From the NCBI GenBank assembly GCA_033063855.1, contig CP093831.1:6944001-7008000 (forward strand): DNA of 64,000 nucleotides, written 5' to 3'. Source of the stretch: Smittia aterrima. Its lineage: Eukaryota; Arthropoda; Insecta; Diptera; Chironomidae. A program made the translations under genes and the position numbers. Of this stretch, positions 37,850 through 48,826 are shown piece by piece. Each line of letters opens with the position of its first letter. Positions within the stretch are counted from its first letter, which is position 1. The notes under the pieces were generated by a model. It was not told the DNA's origin. It did not search any database and saw only the letters and a program-made list of their open reading frames with translations.

Positions 37850-40800
37850 TTTGATAAATGTTTCTTCTCCCTAAAATTGAGTTTCGTCTCCGTTACGAGA
37901 TTCGGTATAGCAAAGAAATTCTGTAAAAAAAACAAGAAAAATGGAATTATTTATCAAATATATTCAGTCTCTTATCGATTCTTAGTACATTAAGAAATAT
38001 AATCTCAAGCATTTCTAATAATGCTCTTTAATAAATAAACGCCCATAGGGAAACATCCTTTCCCTAGCAGAGCATCGCGGCTGTTTGCCAGCAATCCATA
38101 GAGCAATAAAGTCTTCAAATGTTTACACAGAACATCAACAATTGTCGCAGTCAAATGAACGCATGTCTATTACGGATTAGAGATCTTAAGGGGATAATGA
38201 CGAATCTAGTGTAATCAAACAGAAACGTTTCTTCTTGTCTTCATTAATTTTATTCTTTAAGCATTCAACGTGCTTCAGAACGGCTTGTGAGACTTCGAAA
38301 CGTCATAAATTCGTTGTCTGAAATGCCACACTTTGTTTACTTTAAGAACATAACACCAGACAACATTTATCTAACACCGCTTCGACTATCTTCTCTAAAT
38401 AAATAAACGACACTTTATAGTCTTGAAATTAGAACACTTTACGATCTTTAATTAGAATTTCTTAATATAAACGACCGAACAGAAATTCTTTTCTAATGGA
38501 TTATTTATAGAAGCGCATAGCATCACATTTTTATCTATTTCTGTTCCGTCAGCATTTCTAAAGCTTCCATGAGCTAAAGCCGTATGAAAAATTGATCGAA
38601 TCGAATTGTCCACGTCTTGGAGTTCAGTAAACTCACTCGTCCGCCTCCCAAAAAGCCGAAAGATTAATTTAATCTAATGGCATTATGTATGCACAACACA
38701 ATGTTGCGGCCGATGAAAATCAAATGATTAAGCAAGAACACGAGTCCAGAAAAGGAAGACAAAAGTCGATTGTGAGTTCTTTGCGAATCGATCCGAAAAC
38801 GAAATCAATTACGCAAGTCGGAAGTGAATGAAACATTTTATTTTAATGATAAGAAAATTTACTCCTTCAAGGGTCATTATCGTTCTCATCTGGTCATCAT
38901 ATTCAGTCACCCCACAAAACAATTATGATTCGATGTCAAGTGATGATAGGGGAACGAGGATTGAGATGACTTTAATGGGAGTTGATTAATAATTAAACAT
39001 TCACAGATCGGGAAAGCAGTAAACGACTTCATCTCATCTCATAAATTTCCATCCCTAATTGCTTTTAAAATGAGCTTCCCGCCTGTTAGCTTAAGAGACA
39101 AACAAGTGCTTAAAGTAGAGATGTTTACCCAAACTCTACTTAAATGCCAGCATCGAAATATGAGCGTTAACAACTGAATTACTGCTGGAACTTGTCTACA
39201 TATCGAAGGCTTTAGGATAACCGTGGGACAAAGTTTCATGAATTAAAATAATCAACTGTGACGATGAAATTTGACGCGATAAAACTTGAAAATGAGACTT
39301 GCAGAAGCTCAAGTTCTACAAATAAAATATGAAAGCTACACTCCGATTATGATTGATTGTTTTATAATAAACCTGAGGAGTCCATTAAATAAATGTTGTC
39401 ACTCATTGACTTTCGCGAAACCTCTGCGAATTAAAATTTGTTGAAATCAGTAAACGACACAGGCGACTAAAGTCTAACAACACGCAATAAACTATATTTC
39501 AGTCCTACACCAAAAACAAATTCCAATTAATCTAAAGACATTTTCATTGAAAATCCCTTGACAACGACAAATCCGTTTCTGGCTCTAAAACAAGCCGTCT
39601 CGGTTCATAAAGAAACGCATTTAATGCTTGGGGGATATGAGTAAGACAAGGGAGAATATGAATCTGTCTCCCCTAATCAATAACAAATTGAATAACATTC
39701 GCACGCATATGTGACATCATCAGCGAGGAACCAACTCGAAGGCCATAGAAAGAGGAAAAGAATGTGGAAAATCCGGAAAGAGCTCTTATCGATTTTCTTC
39801 TCTTCAGTCTTTTTTTGCACGAGTTCTCATGGAATTTCCTTCTGCGTGGGAGCCTAGTTCGAGTCATCTGCTCTTGCGAAAAAAAACTTTCAGAACACGC
39901 AAAAGTAAAAGTTAAATGATTGATGAGGAAGGCTGAGATTGCTCTCGACTAAACAAACTTTACAAAACTTGCAAAAACGGATGATTAATGAACTTTATTT
40001 ACTGGACTAAGCTTGATTGGAAGAATCTTCAGCTAGAAAGAATTTTATGAATGCGGTGACGCTTCCCACAAGCAATTCAAGCTCTCAAAATTAAATTTCC
40101 TTTAACTGAAGAAAATTGCTGCACGATTGAGACGAAAGAAGACAAAGTCTCGCGAGTTTATTTTCATTTCGACAATGCTTCTGAATGTCACAATTTATTA
40201 TTTTATTGTCAACGTCCATCGCTAGTTGCGAACACTAAGAAAAAGAAGAGAGAAATCGAGATGATGTTCGCGTTTTTTGTTGGTTTTGATATAAAGAAAT
40301 CTTAAGCTTAGAAGCTGGAAAAGAAGAAACCGTGAATATTTTGAATAATGACCGAATGAGAGAATGAGGAAAGAAAAAAAGAAGTTTCCATGAGAATAAC
40401 TCGATCTACTATGACAGTATGTTACTTCTCATTTCGACGCTTCTAGTTTAGGGCTTTCAGCAGAAATCATTTGAGTGGAACAAGACTGCTTATGCTCTCA
40501 TGACTCTCGCGGTTAGTTAGCATCATGATGTCGATCAAAAATTCTTCTTTATCCTCAACATTTTGAAGTATAAAGTAAATTGTCCATTGTCTAACTTTCA
40601 AGAGATGAAAAATGATGATTGGATCTTGTCTTCACAGTGCATTCTTCTACTACAATCGATGAGTCAAAATGGAGCATAAGCTCACGTTTTGTAGGCTTAA
40701 AAGTTATCGAGAGAAAATCGCCATGATTAAACAGTCAGATCTTCTTGGAATATCAATGAGTCTCTTGATGAGCTCACGCTTTGCTTCCGCCAACACTAAA

Positions 40801-42824
40801 CTAGAATTGATTGAACTACTGCAGTGTCACGAGAGTGGATTCACAAATATCTCCAACTCGATGCCAAAAAAAAACTTGTCATGCTTTCCACAAGCAACGA
40901 ATACGTTGTTCAACAATAAATTTTCCTTTTCATTTTCGTTTAGCCATTTTCCGTTTCGCTTTTTTCCCCCCAAAAACAGTAATTTGAGTTTCCCACTACC
41001 ACAGGTAAATGTGTTTCCTGTCTGGTGCCATGCGAAGGGTAAACACAAGAAAATCGATACTTTTGACTCACTTTTCTTCAAGTCGATTTGGGTTGAATTG
41101 GTGCTGATCGAAGAGAGTCGCTTGAACATTAAGTAGAATGAAGTTCAAAGGAAGCAAAAAGGAGGAAAATAATTAACTTTAACGGTCAGACTTTTTTATG
41201 GTGTTGGGTTGCAATTACTGCACGCATTAAGGCCTTAGTGACGGTTTCCTCTATTCTCAGAAGAGTAAATGTTCTCAATTTCAAAATAAATTAATTAATT
41301 GAAATAAACTGAAGAGGAGACTGACATATTTAAGAACCCGCGATGATGTCATTTTATGGAATCCCTTCAAATTCTTGCGTGAGTTCATCAACGTAATGAC
41401 CTTCAAAAACATTTTTCTCGTTTTTGTCTTACACCAAAAATTGAAGCTTCTGCTCAATTATTTTTGAACGCGGAAAATTTTAGGGCCAAAGCACGAAAGT
41501 GTAATTAGTTTTTATGCTCGGGCGGATCGAGTTGCCATCCAAACACAAAATAAAAACTCTGAGATTCACCGTTAAATTGTATGTTAGGGCGAGCAAGAAC
41601 ATTGTGAGTCATTAAGTGATTCGGTTGAATTTAACAAGAGTCATGAGGCTTCGAATGGTCTACGAATAAGCTTAATTTGAACTTCGTGATCTAAGCACAT
41701 CGAGACATAAATCTGCACACGGTTCAGTCAAACTAAAACGAGCCATGATGCAATTCAAAGCCATCGAAAATGTCTCGTGGAGCAAGCGAGTGTGTTGATG
41801 AAGTTTCGTATTCATTCGTCGCACACACAAGATGTGAACCGATTATGAGATCACCAAATCGTATATTTTTAGATGTGAATGAAGCGAAAAATCTCTCGTG
41901 AACTTCTTTCCGAAAAAGATTCTGTCGATTCGATGAAAATGATTTCAATTCGCGGCCAATTAAGATTTTGTTATCGAAACAATCAGCGCGTGTAAGTGAC
42001 TAGATCTCATACGAAAACGCCCCAACAATCAAAATTAATAGCACTAAACACATTACACACCTGCTCAACAGCTAATCCAGTTCTTTTTCACCTCTTCGTG
42101 GATTGTCTTTTGCACAAAACTAAATTTTGTTAGTTATGTCGACCCTTTCCTTTCATCAAAAGGATTCACCAACTCCACTAAAAAAAATAAAAAGAAAAAT
42201 TCGTTTTTCCAATTCGCGCACAGTTCGTATTCTTCTTCTTCTTCTTGTTATTGGAAAATATTTTTCTTCCCGAAAACCGAAAAATTTTCACGGTGAGAGA
42301 GAATATTTTTTGCACAATGCTTATCACTAATTTAACTTTTTGACTAATTCAAATGCACTCGGCTAAGCCGAAAGGTAATAAACGTTTGATAAGCAAACCA
42401 CTTTTTTCAGCGAGAAACGGGGCGCGGTGGTTTCTTTTCTCTCTCACTCGCACACTTATTTCTGATTTCGACAATTTCCTTAATTTATAACGCGAAGTTC
42501 TTAAATATTTTCGTGAAAAACTATCAAGATTTCTCTTGTGAACAGTTTGATACGAAAATATCCTTGTGGAATGGCGGATTTTCCACAATTTAAGAATAAA
42601 TAAAACGCGGCAGACCTTTGCTATTGAAAGATTGAAACACAATTGAAGCTCTTGCTCTGGAAGTTTTTCATCTTTCTCTCATTTTACCAACACCACAACA
42701 ATTTGTGTTTTTACGGGAGACACATTGAAAGAAAGTTTTGGTTTAACTTACCAAGCTTTGTCATTTATTTAAAGTTCTTTCGTAGATGTTTGAGGGGCTT
42801 TCTAAAGGGAAATAAAGTTTATAA
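37850..42824 (-). other. Neuroglian 5' UTR and upstream region, no coding seen
   Basis: The UTR part 37850-37870 follows an acceptor (37871-37872), so the first neuroglian exon lies somewhere upstream on the minus strand. A consensus donor at 42746-42751 is one possible end of that exon, near the divergent CEBPZOS-like gene. A 155-codon plus-strand frame at 40669-41136 has no recognisable features. Confidence 0.4.
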
Positions 42825-43268
42825 ATGTTGAAAAAACCTAATCCAACTTGGTTTAAGAACTTAAAAAGGTTAGCAGTGGTTTGCTTTGCTGCTGAAGGTC
42901 TCTGCTTTGCTGGCAGCTATTACTTTTGGTACAGATTGAACACGAATCGGGGTAAGTTACGGATATTAAAATATTTCGATAAGCAAATGGAATCTTAAAT
43001 TGTGAAATCTTATTGATCTCATTGATTTTTTCTTTGTAACTACAGATTTTCGTCACTATTGTCATCTAAATTATCCAAGTCTTCTCGAAGGATATTACAA
43101 GATTGGTTAGTTGTTGAATTTTGCAAAACATGACATCATCTCATTTTCTTTAACCCTCAACTTCAATTTATAGGCGAGTTTTTTGATTCAGCTGACTCTA
43201 TTGCACAAATTCGACGTACCGACCTTACAGTTTGGGCAGCGATCGATAAACCAACTGAACAGAAGTAG
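42825..43268 (+). CDS. CEBPZOS-like small mitochondrial membrane protein
   Basis: Exons 42825-42951, 43046-43105 and 43174-43268 give 93 aa. One membrane segment near residues 16-36 (VVCFAAEGLCFAGSYYFW) is followed by DFRHYCHLNYPSLLEGYYK. That segment aligns with human CEBPZOS, whose hydrophobic segment is followed by DFR, a YP(S/F)(L/I)LE core and YYK. CEBPZOS localises to mitochondria; its biochemical role is not settled. The stop codon is 5 nt before the UQCC3 ATG, so the two are probably read from one mRNA. Assignment rests on a short motif, hence moderate confidence. Confidence 0.65.
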
Positions 43269-43273
43269 AATTG

Positions 43274-43531
43274 ATGGCGGCAGTAGTTAAATCTTGCTTT
43301 TATCTCGGTGCATTTGGATTTGTTGGATATGTTTTAATGAAAGTTGTTGAACCATCTGCAGAAAAGCGACAGATGATAAAAGCAACTGGCTTTAAAGATC
43401 CTGAATCGAATGAAGTAAAAAGCCAAAAAGCATTGTTTTTTGAAAAACTTAAGGAAGCCACCACTGATACGCCAATTTATTTGAAAAAGCAGGAAACCCC
43501 AAAACAACCAACAAAACGGGAGATAAACTGA
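43274..43531 (+). CDS. UQCC3: UQCC3, complex III assembly factor
   Basis: Single exon, 85 aa. N-terminal membrane segment (CFYLGAFGFVGYVLMKVV) is followed by a P-x-x-E-K-R-Q motif (EPSAEKRQM) and a DPESNEVKSQKA stretch. This is the layout of human UQCC3: membrane anchor, then PGERRKQEM and DPRSREE. UQCC3 sits in the inner mitochondrial membrane and stabilises cytochrome b during complex III assembly. The ATG is 5 nt after the upstream gene's stop and has no splice acceptor or promoter of its own that I can see, so it should be the second cistron of a shared transcript. Confidence 0.8.
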   Translation: MAAVVKSCFYLGAFGFVGYVLMKVVEPSAEKRQMIKATGFKDPESNEVKSQKALFFEKLKEATTDTPIYLKKQETPKQPTKREIN

Positions 43532-43568
43532 ATTAATCAACCATTTAACGTAGTAAAACTTTAGAGAC

Positions 43569-44567
43569 ATGGAGAGTGAAAAGAATCCTGTTTTAGAAAT
43601 GATGGCTCGTCGGGATCGAGAAAGAAAGCTTGTAAACGAGAAGAATCAGCGAGAGCGAAAGCAAAAGTCAGAATTAGAAGGCGTCGATTACTTCGATTCT
43701 GTTTTCGATAAGAAAGTTGTAGAAATACATACGAGACTCGACGCTCTCGATCCTTCCTCCGATTCCGGACAAATTCAGGAAGAATTTACATCAATTGCAA
43801 AAGATCTTCAAGAGCTTCAACGTTACTTTACAAGCTCAACCATCTTTCTAAGTGATCATAAAATTCAACGGTGTCAGAACATTATTAATCAGCTAGTTAC
43901 TAAGTCTGATGAAACAAAAACACGTATCGCACCTAAAAAGAAGTTTGGATTCAAGAACAAATCAACAGTTGCTTCAAAACCAGAAATCAAAATCGATGAA
44001 ACAATCAAGGATGAAGTTTTAAAGAAAGAGTTTGTCTGGACATTAACACAGAAACTTAATGAAGTCATCGAAATTAACTCGGAAAAGGCAAATAACCAAG
44101 ACTTAACACTTAAAGAAATGGAGAACTGCGTGATTATAATCAAAGGTCATCCTGGTTCACTTCAAATGCTGCAAATGAAAAATTGCCTCATTCTTTGTGG
44201 ACCTGTCGCTCGATCAATATTCGCTGAAAAATGCGAGAACTGCACATTTGCCTTTACTTGTCAGCAGCTTCGCCTTCATTCTTCGATAAATTGTGACATC
44301 TACATGCTTGTAACTTCACGCGCCATTATTGAAGATTGTCGAGAAATTCACTTTGCACCAAGCACATACTTATACGAGGGATATGACGGCGACTTGGAGA
44401 AGTCAGGCCTCGATGGAAGTGTGAATAACTGGGAAAACATCGGAGATTTCAACTGGCTTTCAACCGACAAACAATCACCAAACTGGAGTCGCATAGAGAA
44501 TAATCAGAAGATTTCAGTCTGGTCAGAGTTTGTTGAACAATTTAAGAATAACCATGGAATTGTTTAG
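43569..44567 (+). CDS. TBCC: Tubulin-specific chaperone C (tubulin cofactor C)
   Basis: Single exon, 332 aa. N-terminal charged helices (RRDRERKLVNEKNQRERK) with a spectrin-like region to about residue 110, then the TBCC beta-helix domain from about 170. CQQLRLHSS contains the conserved arginine (R235) that acts as the GTPase-activating finger on beta-tubulin. SRAIIEDC and NNWENIGDFNWL are also family signatures. TBCC triggers GTP hydrolysis in the TBCD-TBCE-tubulin supercomplex to release folded heterodimers. It starts 37 nt after the UQCC3 stop; either it is a third cistron or a promoter or acceptor in the preceding gene serves it (an AG sits at 43563-43564). AATAAA lies at 44654-44659. Confidence 0.93.
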   Translation: MESEKNPVLEMMARRDRERKLVNEKNQRERKQKSELEGVDYFDSVFDKKVVEIHTRLDALDPSSDSGQIQEEFTSIAKDLQELQRYFTSSTIFLSDHKIQRCQNIINQLVTKSDETKTRIAPKKKFGFKNKSTVASKPEIKIDETIKDEVLKKEFVWTLTQKLNEVIEINSEKANNQDLTLKEMENCVIIIKGHPGSLQMLQMKNCLILCGPVARSIFAEKCENCTFAFTCQQLRLHSSINCDIYMLVTSRAIIEDCREIHFAPSTYLYEGYDGDLEKSGLDGSVNNWENIGDFNWLSTDKQSPNWSRIENNQKISVWSEFVEQFKNNHGIV

Positions 44568-44653
44568 CCCCGAGCAACAACACCATAGCTATCAGATTAA
44601 TATCCTTCTTAGACTAACAATATCACTCTGTGAATTTAAAACTTTGCTTGCAA

Positions 44654-44659
44654 AATAAA
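44654..44659 (+). terminator. Polyadenylation signal after TBCC
   Basis: AATAAA 87 nt after the TBCC stop; the first clear signal downstream of the three packed plus-strand genes. Confidence 0.55.
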
Positions 44660-44835
44660 AAGAAAACTCTGAAATGTCAATCAAATGTGTTAATTAAATG
44701 ACTATTGCGACCTCGACTGAGAGAGGTTTCTTTACTTAATGATTCAATATAAAGAGAATAACAAGTCGCAATTTCTTTTTCCAGAATTTTTTTAAGTTTT
44801 ATTCCACAATTTTTCTTTAAGCTTATACATTCATT

Positions 44836-46388
44836 TTATGATTGCACTTTAAAAATTTGAATTTTCTTGATATTTTCTTCATTCATCTTGTTGATTTGTT
44901 GAATATTTGTTGTCGTTCCAAAGTTTCCGTTGTTAAACATCATTGGTGGTTGATTACCGGTGGGAGCAAATTGCTGTGGCTGCTGTGCAATAGGATTGAA
45001 GATTGGAGCACCGCCAGCAAAATTTCCAGGATACTGCTGGAAATTGGCGTTGAATGGTTGAGCCTGGGGCGGAGTAAATGGTGGTGCGCTTCCGTACAAA
45101 GCTAAAATGCTATCTTTAGTCATCTTTCCTTTTTCGGCTCCTCCGCCGGTCGAACTTTCAAACTTCTGGTTGAAGAAGTCGTCCTCTTCCTGCTTCAAAG
45201 AATTCTCAGGCTTTTGAGTAACAATGTTTGCTATAGGGGCTGGCACGACAGCTGGTGATGATGATATATTTGCGAAAAAGTCGAAACCATCACCAATCGT
45301 AGTCGCAGGCTTAGCAATACTCGGAGGAACTGATGATACAATTGATGGAGTTGAGTCGAGTCCAAGTAAGTCAGTTGTCAAAGTCTTTTTAGCTTCTACT
45401 CGCGTATTCTTAGGCGAATGCGGCTTCGGGAGAGGAGCAGGAATTGCGACGTTCACTGGAGAGGGAGCCGATTTGACAGGCTCTGGAATGGTTGCAGTTG
45501 TTTTCTTCTTTCGCTTCTGGTTCTCGATTTCTTCCTCAATCTCTTTATCCCAATCAACTTTCGTAATTGCAGGTGGAGGCACCCATTCTCGAGCAATCCA
45601 TTTCTTCTGCTCGTACTTAGCTCTAATAAAGCTCTCAAGTCCAGAATCAGTTTGAGGTCGACGGAAGTTGTCAGCAACTAATGCTTCGTACACTGCGCGA
45701 GCTCTTGAGTTCCCCATTTGCTGAAGTGAAACGACTTGTTCAGGAGCCCACGTATCCAAATTGACGGATTTTACACGACTGATGTGAACGCCTGCAAATA
45801 AAAATGAATATCTTATTACAAGGCGTTTGAAAACTAATATGAGATAAAAATTATTGGGATTAAAACATTCGAGAACATTTCAGTCAATGATGAATTCCAG
45901 ACTTACCTAAATTTCGATGAATTCCAGCGCAACGAATACATAGGAAGATCCCTAAATTCCAACTGGCCCAGCGTGGTCCTTTAGAGTCGCAGTCGCAGCA
46001 ATATTTGTTATCTTCATCGCGTAACAGCTGGTCCAAAATCTAAAACAAGACAAAAGTTTTCTTATCAGCTCGATGATTCGTTCCAACAGTGACTTCTCAG
46101 TAAGAAAAAGTTAGTTGAAGGCAGAAACTTATTTTTCGTGTAATTCATGTGATAAATATAAAACAACTTTCAAGGAATGATATAACAAAAGCAATTCCTT
46201 TATGTTGAATATAAGTCGGAGCCAGATTTAACTACATTTATATTTTTCTTTTTTCTCCATTGTTTTGATAATTCAACGCCTTGAAAACTTATTTTCCATC
46301 TATTCCGCATAACTTTCAACATTATACTTACAGTGTTGCATTTCTCCTGTATCAGCTTCGTCTTTTTATCAGTTTCTTTTCTATTCAT
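44836..46388 (-). CDS. SMAP: SMAP-type ArfGAP (stromal membrane-associated protein)
   Basis: Exons 46388-46332, 46039-45907 and 45791-44836 give 381 aa. The N-terminal ArfGAP zinc finger is C33-X2-C36-X16-C53-X2-C56 with GPRWASWNLG between the pairs, then the arginine finger R61 in IHRNLG and VHISRVKSVNLDTW. The middle is charged and Pro-rich. TDLLGLDS is a probable clathrin box, as in SMAP1/2. The C-terminal third is Gln/Pro/Asn-rich (QQPQQFAPTGNQPP). SMAPs act on Arf6 or Arf1 in clathrin-dependent trafficking. The start is 176 bp from the divergent ATPAF2 start, suggesting a shared promoter. Confidence 0.92.
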
Positions 46389-46564
46389 CTTGGAAACTTC
46401 CGCCTTGAATAAAGAATTTTGAGAAAATGATTTCGAATGAAAAAGAAATCGTGTCAGGCTAGAATCGTAACATTAGATGGCGCTATTTTCCTGGCAATCA
46501 AAAGATTGTTACCCACTGACTCTTTTCTGATTTCTTGAAATATTATTTAAAGCAGCTGTGCAAG
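46389..46564. promoter_or_regulatory. Bidirectional promoter SMAP / ATPAF2
   Basis: 176 bp between two divergent start codons must hold both 5' UTRs and promoters. It contains AGATGGCGCTA, a YY1/pho-like GATGGC core, and no TATA box that I would trust. Confidence 0.5.
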
Positions 46565-47446
46565 ATGATTCGTAATTTATTAAGTAAATCTTTATTCGCT
46601 CGAGTACCGACAACAACTTTTGCAATCAGCAGTGCAAAGCCACGTTTTTATGGTGAGACATAATACAATTTTTCTTGTGCAAATTTTATGAAATATTGTT
46701 TTTTAGTGGCCGCACCGAAGAGATTCTATAAGAATACTGGCATACTTTACAGCGATGGCAAATACGAAATCACTTTGGATCAGAGAAAACTTAAGACACC
46801 AACTGGAACTTTGTTTCAAGTTGAAAGCGAGCCTTTGGCACTTGCTATAGCTCACGAGTTCAATGCACAGAAAGAAACTATCGAAAGGTCACGGATGATG
46901 TTGACAGCTTTGAGCAACACTGCCATCGACAACCCCAACCATCTGAAGAAAGAAGACATCATCAACTTCATCTTGTCATATGCAGAAACCGACACAATTC
47001 TCTTCCACAATCAGGCAGAAGAAAACCTTTATCAACTTCAAACGGAGCAGTGGGATCCACTTATCGATTGGTTCAACGAACGTTACAACACGAAACTTGA
47101 GAAAACCATTGACATCTCTCCGCCAGTTTTCCCTGCAAACGCAAAAATGCAAATTGCTAGTTACTTGAAGTCACATTCACTTACAAGCTTACACGGTTTT
47201 CAATTCGCAGTTGAAACTGTCAAGTCAGTAATTCTTGCATTTGCATGCATCGATCGTACCATCACTCCCCAAAAAGCAGTTCTTCTCTCAAGACTCGAAG
47301 AGGAATATCAACTTGGGCATTGGGGACGCGTTGAGTGGGCACATGATTTATGCCAGCAAGATCTTCAGTCGAGATTTGCCGCAGCAGTTTTCCACATTCA
47401 CTGCAACTCCTTCTCGCACTTTACTAAACAAAAAATGGTTTCATAA
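46565..47446 (+). CDS. ATPAF2: ATP synthase F1 assembly factor 2 (Atp12)
   Basis: Exons 46565-46652 and 46707-47446 (54 nt intron, phase 1) give 275 aa. A basic, Ser-rich presequence (MIRNLLSKSLFARV) targets mitochondria. Family signatures: KRFYKNTG near residue 33, LDQRKLKTPTG, LALAIAHEFNAQ, and SYAETDTILFH followed by QWDPLIDWF. The C-terminal part has LLSRLEEEYQLGHWGRVEWAHD, characteristic of Atp12. It binds the F1 alpha subunit before assembly of the catalytic hexamer. It is convergent with the mTERF gene: AATAAA at 47472-47477 and the opposing signal lie between the two stop codons, which are only 66 nt apart. Confidence 0.94.
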
Positions 47447-47471
47447 ACTGTTGAGATCATTTTAGATGAGC

Positions 47472-47477
47472 AATAAA
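47472..47477 (+). terminator. Polyadenylation signal of ATPAF2
   Basis: AATAAA 26 nt after the stop; the mTERF gene's own AATAAA (minus, 47503-47508) overlaps this short space. Confidence 0.55.
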
Positions 47478-47512
47478 AATAACTTTGAGTCGAGTTCGAA
47501 AGATTTTATTAT

Positions 47513-48826
47513 TTAAGACTTTTCTTTTCGATTCCTTCTTTCGATCCAACTCGCAAGAAGAGCGTTGTACATTGTTTGTGAGAGACAAACAAACGACAAT
47601 GTCTGAGGACGAAATCCGTGAGCCTTTAGTTCTTCTATCCTTTGTTTTGTAGTGTTTAGTGAATGACAGAATATTCTAGGTGTATTGACGATCACACTTG
47701 GCTCAAATTTTTCCTCCAGCAAAATATAATCAAGAACATTCTTAATCTAAAATCAAAACGTGTTTCAATAAATTTTTTAAAGGTGATTGATATAATTTAC
47801 CTTGGCGACCTTAACTTTCTTCACGGCTTCGTTTTTAGCTAGCACAGCATTCATCAGCTCGACTTCTACGTTTAACCTTTCCGAAAGATATTCCGCAAGT
47901 GTCACATCGCCAAGAAGAGTTTTCTTTTCTTTCGTCAATTTCAAGGATTGTTCTAGGATGCCTTCAGTGCCTAGAACAAAAATGTTTAGTTTACAAGATT
48001 AAACCTATCAACAGGAAACCTACATCTTATCATCCAAGGCTTCAAGTTGCTCCTTTCAGTTTTTTGACAGTGCTCAAGACGAGCTCGAATTGCTGTTGGT
48101 TTATAGTTGAATGCCCAAAGATCACGAAGAATTCTTTGAGGAGGAATTTCAAACTCGAGCATAATCTGCAGAATTTCTTCAATCGTCTCAAAAGGTATTT
48201 TGAACATGAATAAATGTGTAGAGAAGTATTTCGTTGTCAAAGCTGGTTCGACGTTAAGACGTTTGCTGAAATAATAAATCCTGTTGCCTTCTGGAATTTT
48301 ATCTCTTTCCTTTGCAAATGCTCTCTTAAGCCTTGCGATGGCCGCAATCGAAAGTCTGGCTAGTGGCACAAAATCGTTTAAGTTGCGTGGATTCAAATCT
48401 TCGACCAAATTAAGCTGATTCGCGAGATCCTCTGAAAACAAATGAATTTATTTCTTGCTTTGAAAACATTGTAATCAACTTACGAATGTCAATTCCTAAT
48501 AGCCAAGGATTCTCGATAATCGTTGAAGTCTTTACATTTCTGTTTAGGAGAAACTCTGAATTCTTGCTCAACCTCAGAGGAGAAATATTCTTCAACACAC
48601 TGTTCTTCCTAATTAAAGTTAGAGCTTCCTCCTTTGTGCAGTTAATATTGGTAATAAGCCGTTCCGCTATCTTCTTGACATCGTCGCATTTGTATTTTGT
48701 TTCCTTTCTTGATATCGCAAAACTGTCAACATCCTTACTTAAAGATGCTGTTGCAGAGTCGCTGAATGATCTTGATAAGAAACTAATCACTACATTTGAT
48801 CGTCTATAAACAAGATTTCTTAACAT
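47513..48826 (-). CDS. mTERF-family mitochondrial transcription termination factor
   Basis: Exons 48826-48484, 48431-48024, 47970-47801 and 47746-47513 give 384 aa, all phases matching. A basic presequence (MLRNLVYRRSNVVISFLSRS) is followed by repeated mTERF-like helical units of about 30 residues, many with a leucine and a proline at turns (for example NPWLLGID, LEFEIPPQRILRDLWAFNY, VNTPRIFCHSL). The C-terminus is basic (WIERRNRKEKS). mTERF proteins wrap mitochondrial DNA or rRNA; insects have mTTF and its paralogue mTerf5 with this length, and I cannot choose between them from sequence alone. Confidence 0.8.

Noticed and set aside
40669..41136. 155-codon open frame on the plus strand upstream of neuroglian
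   Set aside because: No recognisable domain, low-complexity Phe/Ser stretch (FSFSFSFSHFPF), no splice or promoter context.
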